64,000 bases of DNA. Source: Prunus persica. Taxonomy: Eukaryota; Streptophyta; Magnoliopsida; Rosales; Rosaceae. Under the pieces are notes generated by a model. That model searched no databases. It was given only the letters and a program-made list of their open reading frames with translations, and was not told the origin of the DNA. The position numbers and the translations under genes were made by a program. This document shows positions 24,240 through 36,455 of the stretch, one piece after another. Numbering within the stretch: the first letter of the stretch is position 1; every line of letters begins with the position of its first letter. The stretch is from positions 2,958,658-3,022,657 of the forward strand of contig NC_034015.1 in the NCBI RefSeq assembly GCF_000346465.2, written 5' to 3'.

Positions 24240-27200
24240 CTAAAACCCTAGTTTCCTAAGGGTTTCCTGCAGGTTCGCCTTCTTGACAGAAAGCTCTTTC
24301 TGGAGCAGCACCCCCTGATGAAGTGAAGCCTCTGCAATTTCCAAGGCTAGTCTGAAAGCTGCAACCATGCTTTGCACAAGGAAGGTAGCCTTGGTCTTGG
24401 AACTCAATCCAGCCCCAAGCCTACTCTGCACTTCCCTACACTCCGCCAGTTGTTTTTGGAGCTCTTCAATTTGCTTCTCCAGCTTATCTGCGGTAGCCCT
24501 GCCTTCCTTGTATCCTGCCACCATCTGGTCCAGTTCTGCTTTCTGCTTTGTGAAATCAGCCAGGTTGGCTTCATGAGTGGCCTTGCAGAACTCAGAAGTC
24601 TTGAAGGTGGGCCTGAGATCCTCATAACGATCATGCAAGATGAGCACATCTCTGGCCAAGCTTAGGCCCATCTCAAGAATAGGCTTCGGAGCCATGTTCT
24701 GTCTGTGTAGCAGGTCCAAGTCCTTCATCAGCTGATCAAAGGCTTCCCTGTCTTGGTCAAACTCCAGCTCAGTGGACTGCCAGATTTTCAACCTCTCCAT
24801 GGCCTCCTCCACTGCCCTAGATTTGGCCCTGCCTGGAGTAGAGCTGAGTTTCTCCAATCTATCCAATTGGGCATCCAGATCCATGGCTTCAAACTCTTCC
24901 AGTTCTGGATCAGCAAAGGAAGCCGTGGCAGATGATCCTGGAAAGGAATGAATAGGCATCTGCAGAAGAAAACATAAGTTAGGACCAGGCAGAAAGTGGA
25001 AAATAAGGGGCCTAAAAGTTATGAAGGCTTACAGCAACAATGGGAGGCTTTAGGAGGCTGGTCATCGCTGCCAGGACGCCAACAGCTTTAGGAACTTCTG
25101 CCTGGAAAGGCTACAATAGTTAAAAAGGAAGAACAATGCAGAATTGCAGGAAAATATGGACAGGTAAGGAAGAGAATTACCACGACCACAGGAACAGCGG
25201 CAGTTGTTTCCACCTCAGCCTCCGGAACTGCAACAGACAGTTCTGCCTGATCGACAGGCTCTGATGCAGACCGCTCAGCCTGATCCTCAGCCGCTGGAGC
25301 GGCAGTAGAGTGCTCTGCCTCGGCATCCTCAAATAGGGCCAGTTCTGAGCTAGTCAGCTCAGCCCTTGGACCCCCTTGTTGCCTCTGCGCTAAGGCAATG
25401 CTCTCTGCAATCACCTCAGCAGGGATCTCCTCCTACAGAATAGGGGTCAGAACAGAAGGAATGGGGCGAAAGGGGAACTGATACAAGTCACAGAAATAAA
25501 CCTCACCTCTCCTTCCACCACTGTCGTTTTTTCCTGGGGCACTCCTCCCAACTCTTCCAGCTCTTTTTCCTGCTCCACCTCTTCAAAAGCCTCTCGCAGC
25601 TCTTCATCCGTCCCAGAAGTAGTGGTAGGGACTGCTGCGGTTTCTTGTGTGGCAACATACTCCACTTCACTCCTCTTTTTAAGTTTTTTCAACTTAGTAG
25701 GAGGAGGGGAAGGACTTTCAGCTGGACAGAACAAAAAGCAAAAATTAGGAAAAGAAGGCAAGCCAGAATAAGTGTGAAAGGAATAGCTGGAACGTCACGA
25801 GGTTACCTGAAATGCCAGGCCGCGCGGTATTGTCCGGAGGAGAGACAGGTCATTTTCTTTTCCTTCCGCCAGAAAGAGCGGCCTCGGCAGGGGTTTGTTC
25901 TGCCTGGACCTCATCTTCTTCATCTGCAGAAGGAAGCTCCAAGTCCCCAGCGGCAATAACAGAAGAGACTGCACCAAGGAGTTAGAGATTAGAAACCAAT
26001 CCAGCAGGAAAAGACAGAAGAAACAAATTAAAAAGGAAACCTTACCAATCACTTCTCCAGCCTGAACAGATTGCCCACCTACGTTGTTTGTAAGAGAAGG
26101 ATCTGATATAGGCAGAATAGACATTAGAAAGCGATCATCAAGACAGAACAAATCCCAGACAGAATCAGAAATCTACCTTCTATGATTTGTGCATTGATGT
26201 CTTTGATGGTCTGGACCATGTGCGTTTTGGCGTCCTCATTCGCAAAGATGAGCCAGTTTTCCCAACCATCAAAAAGCACCTTGAGGGCAGTGACAGAAGC
26301 AGGCAGGCCCTGGAATCTGGCTTTCCAACAGGCGTCAAAATCAGCAGAACTGCAGGAATTCAGCTCCCACGAGGGATAGAGGGAATCCGTGCTGTTGTTG
26401 ATTTTGTTCACTGCACACCGGGCATCCTTGTGCACCTCCAGATCATCTGCATCCCTCCAAGAGGAGGCCCGGTTACAACTCCGATATGATTTCATCAGAA
26501 TGAGCTGAGGACAGCCAAGCTGCCTTGCACAGAAGTTGGGATGGTAGACTTCTGCCCCCAGATGATAATTTGGAGGTTTGCCCCCACCATGGGGTAGATC
26601 TCTGGGCAGAGTAATGCTCAGAAATTTCCTCCTGAAATCTGTTCTGGCAGCCTCGTCTTCTGGCTCCTTCTCGAACAACCGAAATCCGGTCTGGAACCAA
26701 GGATAGGTCCTTCTGATCACCACTTACCACTGAGCTGCCGACCTTTTTGTACAATGTCTGAAGAGCATCAGGTACTCCTCAATAGAACGCTTGGGCACTT
26801 CTGCCGATATCAGAGGAAGGGCCAGAACTTGGTCTTCAGGCAGAACTATGTCTGGGAACCTTAGCTCTGGAAAATAGACCTGCAGCCAGATCTGGATCAT
26901 CCAGAATGCGCCAGGGGCCGACAGGTTCAATGGATTCTCCAGGGTGGCAGTGTGCAGGTTCTTGAAAAGGTGAGCCAGAACTGTAGGTCCAAGCCCCACA
27001 TCAGTGTGATTGTGAACCACTTCTGCCAGGTGTCTGTACTCAAGCAGAACTGCAGAAGACCGATTGGGGAAAACGAACCGGTTCAGCCAATACAGAAGGA
27101 ACAACATGTGTTGCTGATCCTTGTCCTTCTCAGCACTAAATTTCTTCAGATAATTGGAGAAGGAGCAGTTCTAGTTGATCGTGGCTGGAGAGATAGTAAA

Positions 27201-27839
27201 GGGAGTGGCCACTTTTTCTTGATTCTTCCGCCTGTGATAATCTCCAACAGCATTAACAGGCCTACCATGGGGCCTGAACCCAAAGATCTGGGCCATATCC
27301 AGCAGGGTTGGCGCCATAGGACCCACATGGAAATCAAACGTGTTACTGGCAGAATTCCAGAAGCACAAAGCAGCGGCAAGCAGGTTCTCATCTCTGATAA
27401 TCGACTGCTTGGACAGGAGAATGGTGTCATAAATCCCGACTCTCCTCTAGTGACCCCTATACCTCGGAAGAAGTTTGTCAATCCAGCCTGCCCATTTGAC
27501 CGGACTGTTCCTCACCTCGCTGGACGGGAAGGACCGGCTCAAATTCTTGCTAACCCAAGAATAAGAAGCCAGGGCAGAAGTACTCTCAAAGCACAAAGGA
27601 GCCTCGGCATCCTTTTTTAGCAATTCTGCCATCTCAGACGGAACAGGACCAAACCAGTGAGGCCCTAACACCAAGGTGTTCTCGAACAAATGAAGGACAT
27701 TCTCGTCCAGGTTCTTTTGGGCAAAAGGATGAAGCTTGCTCCTGACTTCTATCGCATGAGCATCAATCCCGGTCCCAGTGATGAAATCGGGAGGAACTGG
27801 GGCCGAAGAAGACTGAGCACGAGACTTTGGGGAAGACAT
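24240..27839 (-). pseudogene. antisense plant-mobile-domain gene inside gypsy, 7 exons
   Basis: Minus-strand gene with exons 27839-26177, 26102-26046, 25968-25807, 25721-25507, 25432-25181, 25101-25033 and 24959-24240. All six introns are GT-AG and the phases agree, giving a 1045-residue reading. The first exon matches the plant mobile domain (aminotransferase-like family): LCFWNSASNTF, MAPTLLDMAQIFGFRPHGRP, FLLYWLNRFVFP, GAFWMIQIWLQVYFP and PNFCARQLGCPQ. Middle exons are Glu/Ala/Pro-rich. The last 239 codons form a coiled coil (LEKQIEELQKQLAE). In-frame stops at 27447-27449 (TAG), 27171-27173 (TAG), 26724-26726 (TAA) and 25850-25852 (TGA) kill this copy. It lies where Tat-clade elements carry extra ORFs. 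Being antisense, its introns cannot be spliced from the element's genomic RNA, which explains their survival. Its function for the element is unknown. Confidence 0.85.
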
Positions 27840-28208
27840 TTCTGATTCAAGGGAAGAAGCAGAGAGAGAGAGAGTGAAAGGAAAGGGAGGTCCGAAAGAA
27901 ACAATGGAAAACCCGAAGAAAAACTCGGAAGAACGAAGTCGGAAGGGCTAGGTTTTCAGAAGCGGTGGATTTGAATTTCTTTTAAAAGAGAAGCTCAAAA
28001 ACGTGGGAAGAAGATGGGACGGCACCTGATGATTATTAGCTAGTAACTAGCTAATAAACTAGCCGTTTTCCCACGAACTCTAGTTCGCGGTAGGCAGACG
28101 TGGCAGACATAGGCTAAAAAACGGAAAAGACTGGCGCGTAAATTAATGGCAAAAAGCATTAAGTCTGAAACCGTTCCAGTTCCAAAACGATTCAGACTTA
28201 GGGGGCAT
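27840..28208. other. upstream flank of the antisense gene and polypurine tract
   Basis: No ORF. A purine-rich stretch at 27850-27895 would be 5' UTR of the antisense gene. The last bases before the 3' LTR, CTTAGGGGGCAT at 28197-28208, include the likely polypurine tract that primes plus-strand synthesis. Confidence 0.5.
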
Positions 28209-29835
28209 TGTTTGGGCCTAAATTTGGCACGCCAAAAGTTCAAAAGACAGGCCCATGGTGAAATTACCTGCCCAGCCCAAAAAGCTTGAGGATAACAAAA
28301 TTAGGATCCAGACAGATTGGGGTTCACGCCAGGATGTCGAAAACAAAGCCCCCAGCCCAAGAAAGACCAAACTGTCATTTGGGCTTCAAGGATCAGCCCG
28401 TAATTTTTGTTGGGTTCAAACCCAAGGGATTAAAACATACCCACGTGACTACCTCAGCTTTGAAAAGTCAACAATTCCAACTAAAATAAAATATGAGAGG
28501 GACATCTCTGAAACACTGCCAACAGAAGATCAAAACCCATCTATATTCGGAGATTTTGCTCCAAAGCAATACACCATCTTCCAAGGAATTCACGGGTCAC
28601 GCTTTCCAAGTTAGAACGGGAAACAGGGAGTTGTTCAGAAAATACAAATAAGAAAACCAACCGCCATAAAATTTAGCCCACACAGACGGTGGTGTTGGTT
28701 GAAATAAAAATCTGCCACCCAGGAAACCAGGGAATGGACTGCTTTAGGAGATGACTATTGAGAGCCTATCTGCCATGATTGATAAAAATCCCTTCTACTT
28801 TACATTATATGAGATCTTTTTACCGCCCATTATTAAAATCTAAACAAAAGACCACTGTCCTAAGAGGGTCTCTTATAAAAGCAGAAGTAGGCAACGACAA
28901 CAAAGACACGCAAAAAATTCAACAATCAATCAAACAATCAGAAATCAGCCAAAGGCAAAAAAAAAAAAAACTCAAAATGATCACTTGATCACTGAGAACC
29001 TTCAAACAAACTGGAGCAACCAAAAGCTCATTTGAGCCACAAAAGAAGCCAACTATAGATCAGAATTTCCAAAGTTCAGACTTAGAGAAATAAGTCATTC
29101 AAAATGAGACTTCTCTCGTTACAAATTTGGTTCAGCAAAAGCCAAGACAAGCATAGTTTGAGTTTTCACAAATATGAAAACCTCAACAAATTTTACAGTG
29201 CAGTTCCAGCTTGCTAAATCCTCGAGAACAGCCACTTCTGCCCCTTCAAACTGAAGAAGCTGCAGTTCTGCCCGCTCAAAAGCCTCCCAAGGCTTGAAGT
29301 AGATTAAAGCTCTGCCAAAATTGAACTTTGGTATCGATTTACAGCTGAAGCTAAGCAGTTGAAGTTGTTGACAGCTCAGCCCAGCACAGATATACTCAGT
29401 CCAGCCTGGATCAGAAGTTTCTACCCAAGCAGAAATGGGATTCCAGCCATCTTTTTGCCTTTCTAGAGTTGATTTCTCCCTTCTTAATTTTGTAAAAGCC
29501 AGTTCTGCCTAAAACAGTCCGCTTTATTATTATCTATTCTGGCCAGAACAACCATTTGATATTGAGATAAATTATGAAAGTCCTCACCAGTCTGAGGCAA
29601 GAAAAGAACTTACTTGGGAGATATTCCTCACCCAAATTCACAATCATTTGTTTTAGAAGTCAGTAACTTAGGGCGCAAGTTATCCACTCTAAAAGAAGTC
29701 TGCTAGAATTTACATTGCTAGTAGTGGCACGCTCACACACCAAAGAAAGCTGACTTGTCGACCAACAAATGGTCTCCAAGCCAGTGGGGAACTTCGCCCT
29801 TCCACCTCAGGAGTAAACACGAAAACGGGTGAACA
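28209..29835 (+). repeat. gypsy 3' LTR
   Basis: 1627 bp, same ends as the 5' LTR (TGTTTGGGCC...GGGTGAACA), followed by the target duplication GGAGC at 29836-29840. The TATAAAAG box is kept near 28875. Confidence 0.95.
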
Positions 29836-29840
29836 GGAGC

Positions 29841-30300
29841 TTAAGTGATGAGACACAACAAGCTGTGCGTGAAAACCCAAGAGAAGAGGTCTAGAGGGCC
29901 AAACTAAAGGCTCATATTGTAGAATCAAGAAGCGCGCCATGATGTTGTTGTTATTTTTTTTAAAATTAATGTAGTCCGTGTTTTCTCTTTTTTATTTTAT
30001 TTTTATAAATGTGAAATAAATAGTTTTCTAATTTTTTCTCTTTTTATTTTTTATTTTTTATATTTTAATTTTAATGATATAAATTAATGTGCTAATCATC
30101 CAACTATAAATACCTGCAAGTGTACGAATCTATTGCAAACTAGGAATTAGAAAATAGGTTATTAACCAGGTAACCTGCTTAATAACCTGTTTAAGACGAT
30201 CCGAACCCAACACGACACGTTTATTAAATGGGTCGGGTTTGATTTGAGCATTCTTGACATGTTTATTATCCCGATACGGCACGGCCCATTGCCACGCCTA
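29841..30300. other. right part of the hAT-like element
   Basis: 29841-29940 continues the interrupted coiled-coil ORF. 29945-30150 is AT-rich. 30150-30300 is a subterminal region with GGGTCGGGTT and CCCGATACGGCACGG words, ending at the terminal inverted repeat. Confidence 0.6.
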
Positions 30301-30308
30301 CTTGCAAG

Positions 30309-31217
30309 GCATGAGATATGGATCAACATTTGGCTCGCGGCCCATGACTGAAGTGGGTAGCTCGAGTCGCAATGGGCCAAAGTCTGGCCTAGTCCGTTGT
30401 TTAGGTCTACTCTAAAATTGAGTAGGACTTGGACTAACGATTTGAAACATTAAGCCAGCCCGCAACCCAACTCGTTTGAGCCCGTCTAGGCCCGGCCCGG
30501 CCACCCATAAATATAATACCCAATTAAATAATATACTTATTCACTCAATTTTCTAACTTGTCAAGCTTTATTCTCAATCTCTCTAAATCCTCATTCTTTT
30601 GGTAGTGGTGCTCTTATTCATTTATTCTCTCAAATTTCAAGTCTAATTTTCTCAATCTCTCTAAATCCTCAGTCTAGTCTTTGGCTGTGGTGCTCTCATT
30701 CCTTAGTGGTGGTGGTGTTCTCATTCTTTTGTAATGCAAAGTTATAAAAGACTTAGAAAAACAAAAGAAAAAGTCCCGGACTGTCTAGGCCGTGGGCGGC
30801 CCCACCCTCCCTAAGCCAGTTTCTTGCCATGGGCAGCTTGCCTGCCAAGCCCATCTAGCGAGCCTTGACATTTGAAATCTCAGCCTAGTGATGAACCCTA
30901 ACATGGGAGAAGCACACTAATCCAATAAACTTTGCTTTTTTAATATTGAACGTGAACACTTATCTGCCTAGTGGGGGTTGCCTTTAAACTGGAAAATTGA
31001 TGATCAACATTGGACCAGTTCCAACCAGCTAGTTTCATTTGCTTTTTGACCTAAAAAAGTCAAAGCCTACCAAAATTGTACCAGACCAGTTAGATTTTTT
31101 TTAATTCAAAATTCATGACTACGAATCCACATTACCCCGATAGTCAAGGAGTCGTCCTAATAACCACGGCCTATGAATAGTGCTAGTTGAATGTGAGTTT
31201 TAAATTCCTAAGCCCGC
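30309..31217. other. spacer without a gene
   Basis: GC-rich repetitive words (GGCCCGGCCCGGCC at about 30490) resemble subterminal parts of other non-autonomous hAT elements. 30550-30740 repeats a CTCAATCTCTCTAAATCCTCA segment twice, with TTGGTAGTGGTGCTCT/TTGGCTGTGGTGCTCT words after each. No ORF worth calling. Confidence 0.4.
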
Positions 31218-31765
31218 TTAGAGCATTTCCAGTGCATGCCCGAGTAAGAGGGGGTCTAGGCCCATGATTCCATTTCCAACGTGCAAATCCTACCTCGGCA
31301 AGAGCTCAGCTCCACCAATTAGGGCAAGGCCTAACGCAAAATCAGCCCGTTCTCCTGCATGAGGGCTGTGACGTCAGTGTACGAATTTAAATTTTTTACT
31401 GTTGGCGTTTGACGCACACTCGGGGACCGCACACGCCATGCATGCCAAATTTTTTTTAAAAAAAATTGAATTTACGTTACTGACACTAGTGCCTGCTTTC
31501 CTCCAATGGATAGACGCCACATGGTGCTTTCTGGGTGTCCGATCCATTCTTCCACTGTCATCCAACGACGAAAAAAAAAATTGAAAAAACTTGTAAAGAA
31601 TACAAAAAAATTTTGAATATATTTTTTCTATAAATACCTACTAATATTATTCACTTTCCACACCAAATCTTCATACAAATTCTTCTCCTTCCAATACTAT
31701 TCACTTTTCACACAAAAAATTTTACTACTAAATTTCATTTGTGTAAAAAAATAAATGACATCTTT

Positions 31766-34091
31766 TGACAGGACCCAATCCAAATTCCGCTTTGGAATCC
31801 GAGCCAGACCCTGTGCGTGTCCGACACCTGGCGAATGTCGGGCACAAATGACCTATTTGCCCTTCTATACAAAACATGATAAAATAACAAGGTTGACGTC
31901 CACCGAAAAACCAGCAGAGTTTCCCTTGTAACTGGCTCAATACTAAATCATTTACACCTGCCAAAATAAGTATATATATATATATATACAACCAACTGTC
32001 AGCATACATATATATACATTCCAATAATTACATTCTAAGTTTAGGGCAAAACATCAGAGCGACTACTAAGAATTTACAAAGGAATCAATCCTTTTACAAA
32101 CAAAAATCCTATATCAAAGGAAAGGCGCGAAAGATGGAAAACGGCCCGGTGGTGGATTCCTGTGCACGTCTATTGCCTGGGGGCGCACAACAACAAAAAA
32201 GATGAGTGGACCCAAAACAAAGTTTAGAAAATAACATATGAACATACTAACCCCACTGTAAAAACAGTTATACAAACTAACTTATTCTCTTTATTTATGA
32301 AATCAATGCACGTATATAATTATATATGTATATAAACCAATCATATTCATGGTCAACATCACTTTTGAAAACAGTTTAAAACTATCACTTAGGTGTACCT
32401 TTTATTTTCATCAATTCCTTATATCCGTCAATTCCTTGCATCACCATAGGTGACACATACTTGCAGGTGTCAGTGACACGAGGTCAATCCGAGCCGCAAC
32501 TCGCAGGATTCAGGGGACCGTAGTCCACCTTTATCCGCATTACTCGCTCCACACGAGTTCGAGTACCAAGGAACTCGTGGGGCAACTGTCAAGCATGCTG
32601 ACAAAACCGAAGACAACCAATATAATCCGAAGGCAACATTTCATATCTGGGTACAAGGTGATTTAAGAACATATAACATTTCTGAAGAAATAATTGAATT
32701 TCTGTAAACTCTAAAACTCTGCTGCCATTTATTCGATAATATGATAATTAACTAGAATTTCTTTTCCTATATCCTTTAAAGGAGAGTTTACTCGGCAACA
32801 TGCAAAATAAAATAAAATATGTAAAAGCATATAACAACTTTAAATAAAACTTATTCAAGATCAAATACTGTAACTGAAGCTGAACTGCTTAAATTCATTT
32901 ATAAAAACAAAGAGTCCACTCACTGATAGTCCGAGCTAGCTGGACCTCTTGAAGGTCCCTCCCGCGAGTCAACTGGTGCGCGGGTGCCTGATTCAATGAC
33001 CATAATATTCTATTAATACAATATAGTAGTAAAGTAAAAATCCTGACACCCAGCTCCTAAAAGTACGTGCATCAATTTAAAGTTATCCCTATGCCCATAA
33101 AAGCTTTCATTCCACTTGAACTAGTTTAGCAGTATCTTGGGACTCAAAAAGCGTTACCCAAAAAGATCAACCCGGGACCCCACGGGTCCATGTCCTCACA
33201 ATATGATCCGGAAGCCGCTAGAAGGTCCAATATATCTAGGACACATGTCCCGAGGGTTTGGTCTCGATCGGACGGTCGGATTGATCACGATCGTGCAATC
33301 GCATAATTTCTAAACCCTAGCCCTAGAGTTCGCGATTTCGGAGTATCTGGGACTCCGATTCACGATCCGTCAAATCCTACACGTTTCTGGAATTATCTAG
33401 AGTAACATATCTAAAAAAGATTACGATCCAATGGCTCAACAGTATTGAACCCGAAAATCGCACAATATGGAAAATCCGTTCGAGGCTCAAACGGTATCCA
33501 AATTGAGATCCGCGAATTCCTACGCGCTCGTGACAACCTAAGGATCGCATCAAGACATAGTGCCACTGCACTACTCTCGCCCACGCACCGCCGCACGCTC
33601 CGGTAGCGCTGGGTGTCCAAAGCGATTACGCATCGCCGGAAAATCTCAAAACCATGGCTCCAAACTCCTACCTAGGTATAACACCATATTTGGAACTACT
33701 TTTGTTCTTGGACCTACCCCAAAAACTGACCGGAAGTGGCCGAACACGGAGGCTGAAATTGGCTGAATTCCAATATAAAAACTGAGCTAGTTATGGTCAA
33801 AACCAATGCAAACCTACCCAACCATCAGCTAGAGCATGGAAAATAGGTAGAAATACATACCTTACTCGACAAATGTGGAGAAGAATTGAGGGAGAACAAA
33901 CGGTTTGAAGTTTTGACAAAAACAGCGTGATTTTTCACAAATTCCGGCGACTGGCGAGCTGCTTGCGGTGGGAGTGAGCTGAGGCGTGACGACGGGGTCG
34001 GGCTAGTCAGGTTGGTGCCGGTGTTGTGGCCTGTGGTGGTCGGAGCTGGTAGCGGCGCAACAAACTGGACGGAGGCATGGGCGCTCGCGAC

Positions 34092-34134
<43 letters not shown>

Positions 34135-34422
34135 TGAGGGAGAAGAGAGAGAGTGAGGGTTTTAAAATCTGATTTTTTCTAATTATCATTTTACCCCTCG
34201 TGATATTTTAATAGTATTTTCTTCGTTAAAGCTCTGATTCGAGCACACTTCGTGTCTACGAACTCATTTTGTCGTGTTCTACGCAACGGTGTATGTGGAA
34301 TTGTCAAATTCCTTTTTGGTCAAAAAGTCAACTTTTCTTTAATAAATTATTCCAATGGCAAAATTATTTTTCCTCATAATAAATTACTAATTAAATATGA
34401 ATTTTAGGTTTGGGTCATTACA
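31766..34422. repeat. 2.66-kb solo LTR inside the Harbinger element
   Basis: Starts TGACAGGACCC and ends GGGTCATTACA, flanked by the 5-bp duplication TCTTT (31761-31765 and 34423-34427). No gag or pol lies between, so this is a single LTR left by LTR-LTR recombination. The ends and the length are compatible with a long-LTR gypsy family; the family and orientation cannot be set from one LTR. It contains a (GA)n tract at 34094-34131 and a short (TA)n near 31973. Confidence 0.85.
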
Positions 34423-34559
34423 TCTTTCATTGAAGCTGGAGGGTCATTGACAAGGAAGATGTTTTGTTGTGTGAGTGTTAGATACAAGTTGGTCATTGCC
34501 TGATCACGGACAGTGAGATGAAGTTCTCTCATATGGGAAGAAAAATTAATGGAGAATTT

Positions 34560-35372
34560 TGTGAAAGATTGAGGCTTGGCACCTAGGGTAATGGCCCTGG
34601 CTAGTAGGTGGAAACTTTTGAATAAAAAGTTAGGGAAATGGAGAGATGCGTTGGTAAAAGCGAGGGACAACATTCAAAGCAGCGAAAATCTTGGCGACAA
34701 GGTAAATTTTTTGTAATTGCCATTTTATTAAATTTAATGTCATATATATTTTTTTTATATATTTTCTTGCATTTCTAATTTTTTTATTTTTTTATTATTA
34801 TAGATTATGCAAGCACAAATGTGATTCGATGTCATTGGTCAAGGAAAAAAAGCTTTTGACAATCACAATGTTGGGAGGTTGTGAAGAATTTTTCGAGATT
34901 CTGAATTATTCTCACGGGTTTAATTGTTGTATTGAATGTGACGCCGCTCCATGATTCACCGGCATCAGATTTGCCATTGGACTCCTCGACGAATCAAGAC
35001 TCGCCAATCAGAAGGGAGCCAAGGCTTATTGGGAGAAAAGCAGCAAAGGCCAACAGAGGGAGCACTTTGAACATTGATTGTACAAAAAATTTGGAGCAAG
35101 TTCCTATCAATGGCACACTGAGAATTGAGAGATACATGAAAAGAGATGAGGCTGACAAGGCAAGAGATGAAGCATTTGCAAGAGAAAGGGAGCATGCACA
35201 CAAACAAGACATGGACAAGAAATATCGAAAAACCATGGTCATGGATACGAGCCATATATCCCCTGAAACAAAGTCATTTTGGAAGCAAGAACAAAAGGAT
35301 GTTATGAGAAGAAGGATTTTCCGTGGCGATGGACCTAGCAACACGGATTGGTTAAATCATGAAAATCATTAG
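34560..35372 (+). pseudogene. Harbinger ORF1 (Myb-like / NAM-associated)
   Basis: 34600-34698 reads RWKLLNKKLGKWRDALVKAR, a Myb-like ORF1 segment. A possible GT-AG intron follows (34702-34803). From 34932 an open frame of 146 codons carries RLIGRKAAKANRG and a charged helix, as in the NAM-associated C-terminal domain of PIF ORF1 proteins. ORF1 normally assists the transposase in binding and nuclear entry. Several stops between 34430 and 34930 show that it is broken. Confidence 0.7.
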
Positions 35373-35739
35373 GTTGTATTAATAGAGTTGTCATTTCTTA
35401 ATTAGTTGTATTGTTTGTCTTTTATTGAATTAGTTGTATTTCTTAATTAGTTGTATTGCTTGTCTTTTATTGAATAAAAAGAAAGAATTCAATAATATAA
35501 CTATTTATTTTAAACATTGCTTACATCAAAACAAAGCATAATTCATTACAAAACACAAACAAATTCAAAACTAAGCATTAAACTTGACTTCATTGACCGT
35601 GATTATCTCTCAGCACCCATAAGTTCTCCATCAAGTCAACTTGACGTCTTTCGTGAACATAAAAAGATTGCATTTCTGTATAATGATCAATTATATAGTT
35701 GTTCTAACGACCATCCCTAATCAACGGTTCGTACTCTAG

Positions 35740-36455
35740 TGGTTGTCCATTTGCTTCAACGTTCTTGTTAATGTCGTGTTCATGGGATCATGTTCGAACA
35801 TCTTTGGTTCTTCATAATCATACTCATCCTCCACAATCTTGTTATGGAGGATGATGCACGTCATCATAATGCTCCGAAGCACATCTTCATTAAACATATG
35901 AGCAGCCCCCCTAATGATTGCTTAACGAGCTTGGAGGATCCAAAACACCTTTCAACACCTTTCTTATAACCCTCTTGATAGGCAGCAAAGTATTTTTTCT
36001 TCTCCAATTAGGGATGCCGAATTGTTTTGATGAATGTCGTCCACCTTGGGTAAAATATATATGCTAGGTAGTATTTACCTGAGTAGATTGTATTGTTGAT
36101 TTCATATGTGATATGAGGGGATTGACCTCTCTACACATCGTTGAACACCGAGGATCGACCGAGCACGTTAAGGTCAATTTAAGATCCCGCAATTCCCAAA
36201 AAGGCATGCCAAACCCAGGTATCAAATTATGCAATGGCTTCCAGAATGATAATTTTTTGGCCTTTCTTATTCCCATAATCTTTTTGTTAGGCAGTTGGGC
36301 AATTCTTCCACTGCCAGTGCATGCAGTCGATGCTTTTAATCATACATGGGAAACCTTGAGCCTCGACTTTTTGTAGAAGCTTTTGGAGGTCCCTAGGCGT
36401 AGGTTTGCAGAGGTAATCCCTCGTGTAGATAGTGCATGCAGTCGATTCTTTCACT
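35740..36455 (-). pseudogene. Harbinger DDE transposase remnant
   Basis: On the minus strand the reading PTPRDLQKLLQ, KSIDCMHWQWKNCPT, FDTWVWHAFLGIAGS, DLNVLGRSSVFNDV, FYPRWTTFIKT, AAYQEGYKKGVERCFG and MMTCIILHNKIVEDEY follows the HARBI1-like DDE nuclease in order. Several in-frame stops and shifts occur (for example after NCPTA and after ILEAIA). The first catalytic Asp (SIDCMHW) is kept. A pseudogene of the element's transposase. Confidence 0.85.

Larger units (their letters stand above)
15087..29835 (+). mobile_element. complete Tat-type Ty3/gypsy retrotransposon
   Basis: A 14,749-bp element with LTRs at 15087-16710 and 28209-29835, flanked by the 5-bp target duplication GGAGC (15082-15086 and 29836-29840). 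Order: LTR, primer site, gag-protease, RT, RNase H, second archaeal-type RNase H, integrase, antisense plant-mobile-domain gene, polypurine tract, LTR. RT-RH-aRH-INT plus an extra gene between integrase and the 3' LTR is the arrangement of the Tat/Ogre clade. The two LTRs differ at roughly 30 positions by eye (about 98% identity), so insertion is fairly recent. Pol is already broken by a duplication, stops and frameshifts, so this copy is non-autonomous and may have been mobilised by a relative. Confidence 0.95.
12371..30300. mobile_element. hAT-like element, split by nested insertions
   Basis: The left end TAGGGGTGGCAAT and the inverted right end (reverse complement TAGGCGTGGCAAT) match at 12 of 13 bases. 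Both are flanked by the same 8-bp duplication CTTGCAAG (12363-12370 and 30301-30308). An 8-bp duplication and TAGGGGTGGCAA-type ends are hallmarks of hAT-family transposons. Subterminal stretches on both sides (about 12371-12560 and 30150-30300) carry related ACCCG/CGGGT words. Removing the nested gypsy element and one copy of its target site leaves about 3.18 kb. No hAT transposase was recognised, so it was probably non-autonomous. The ends lie 17.9 kb apart, so similarity-based masking would tend to report two unrelated scraps. Confidence 0.85.

Noticed and set aside
24367..24665. Plus-strand ORFs opposite the last exon of the antisense gene
   Set aside because: Shadows of the coiled-coil exon on the other strand; no family resemblance.
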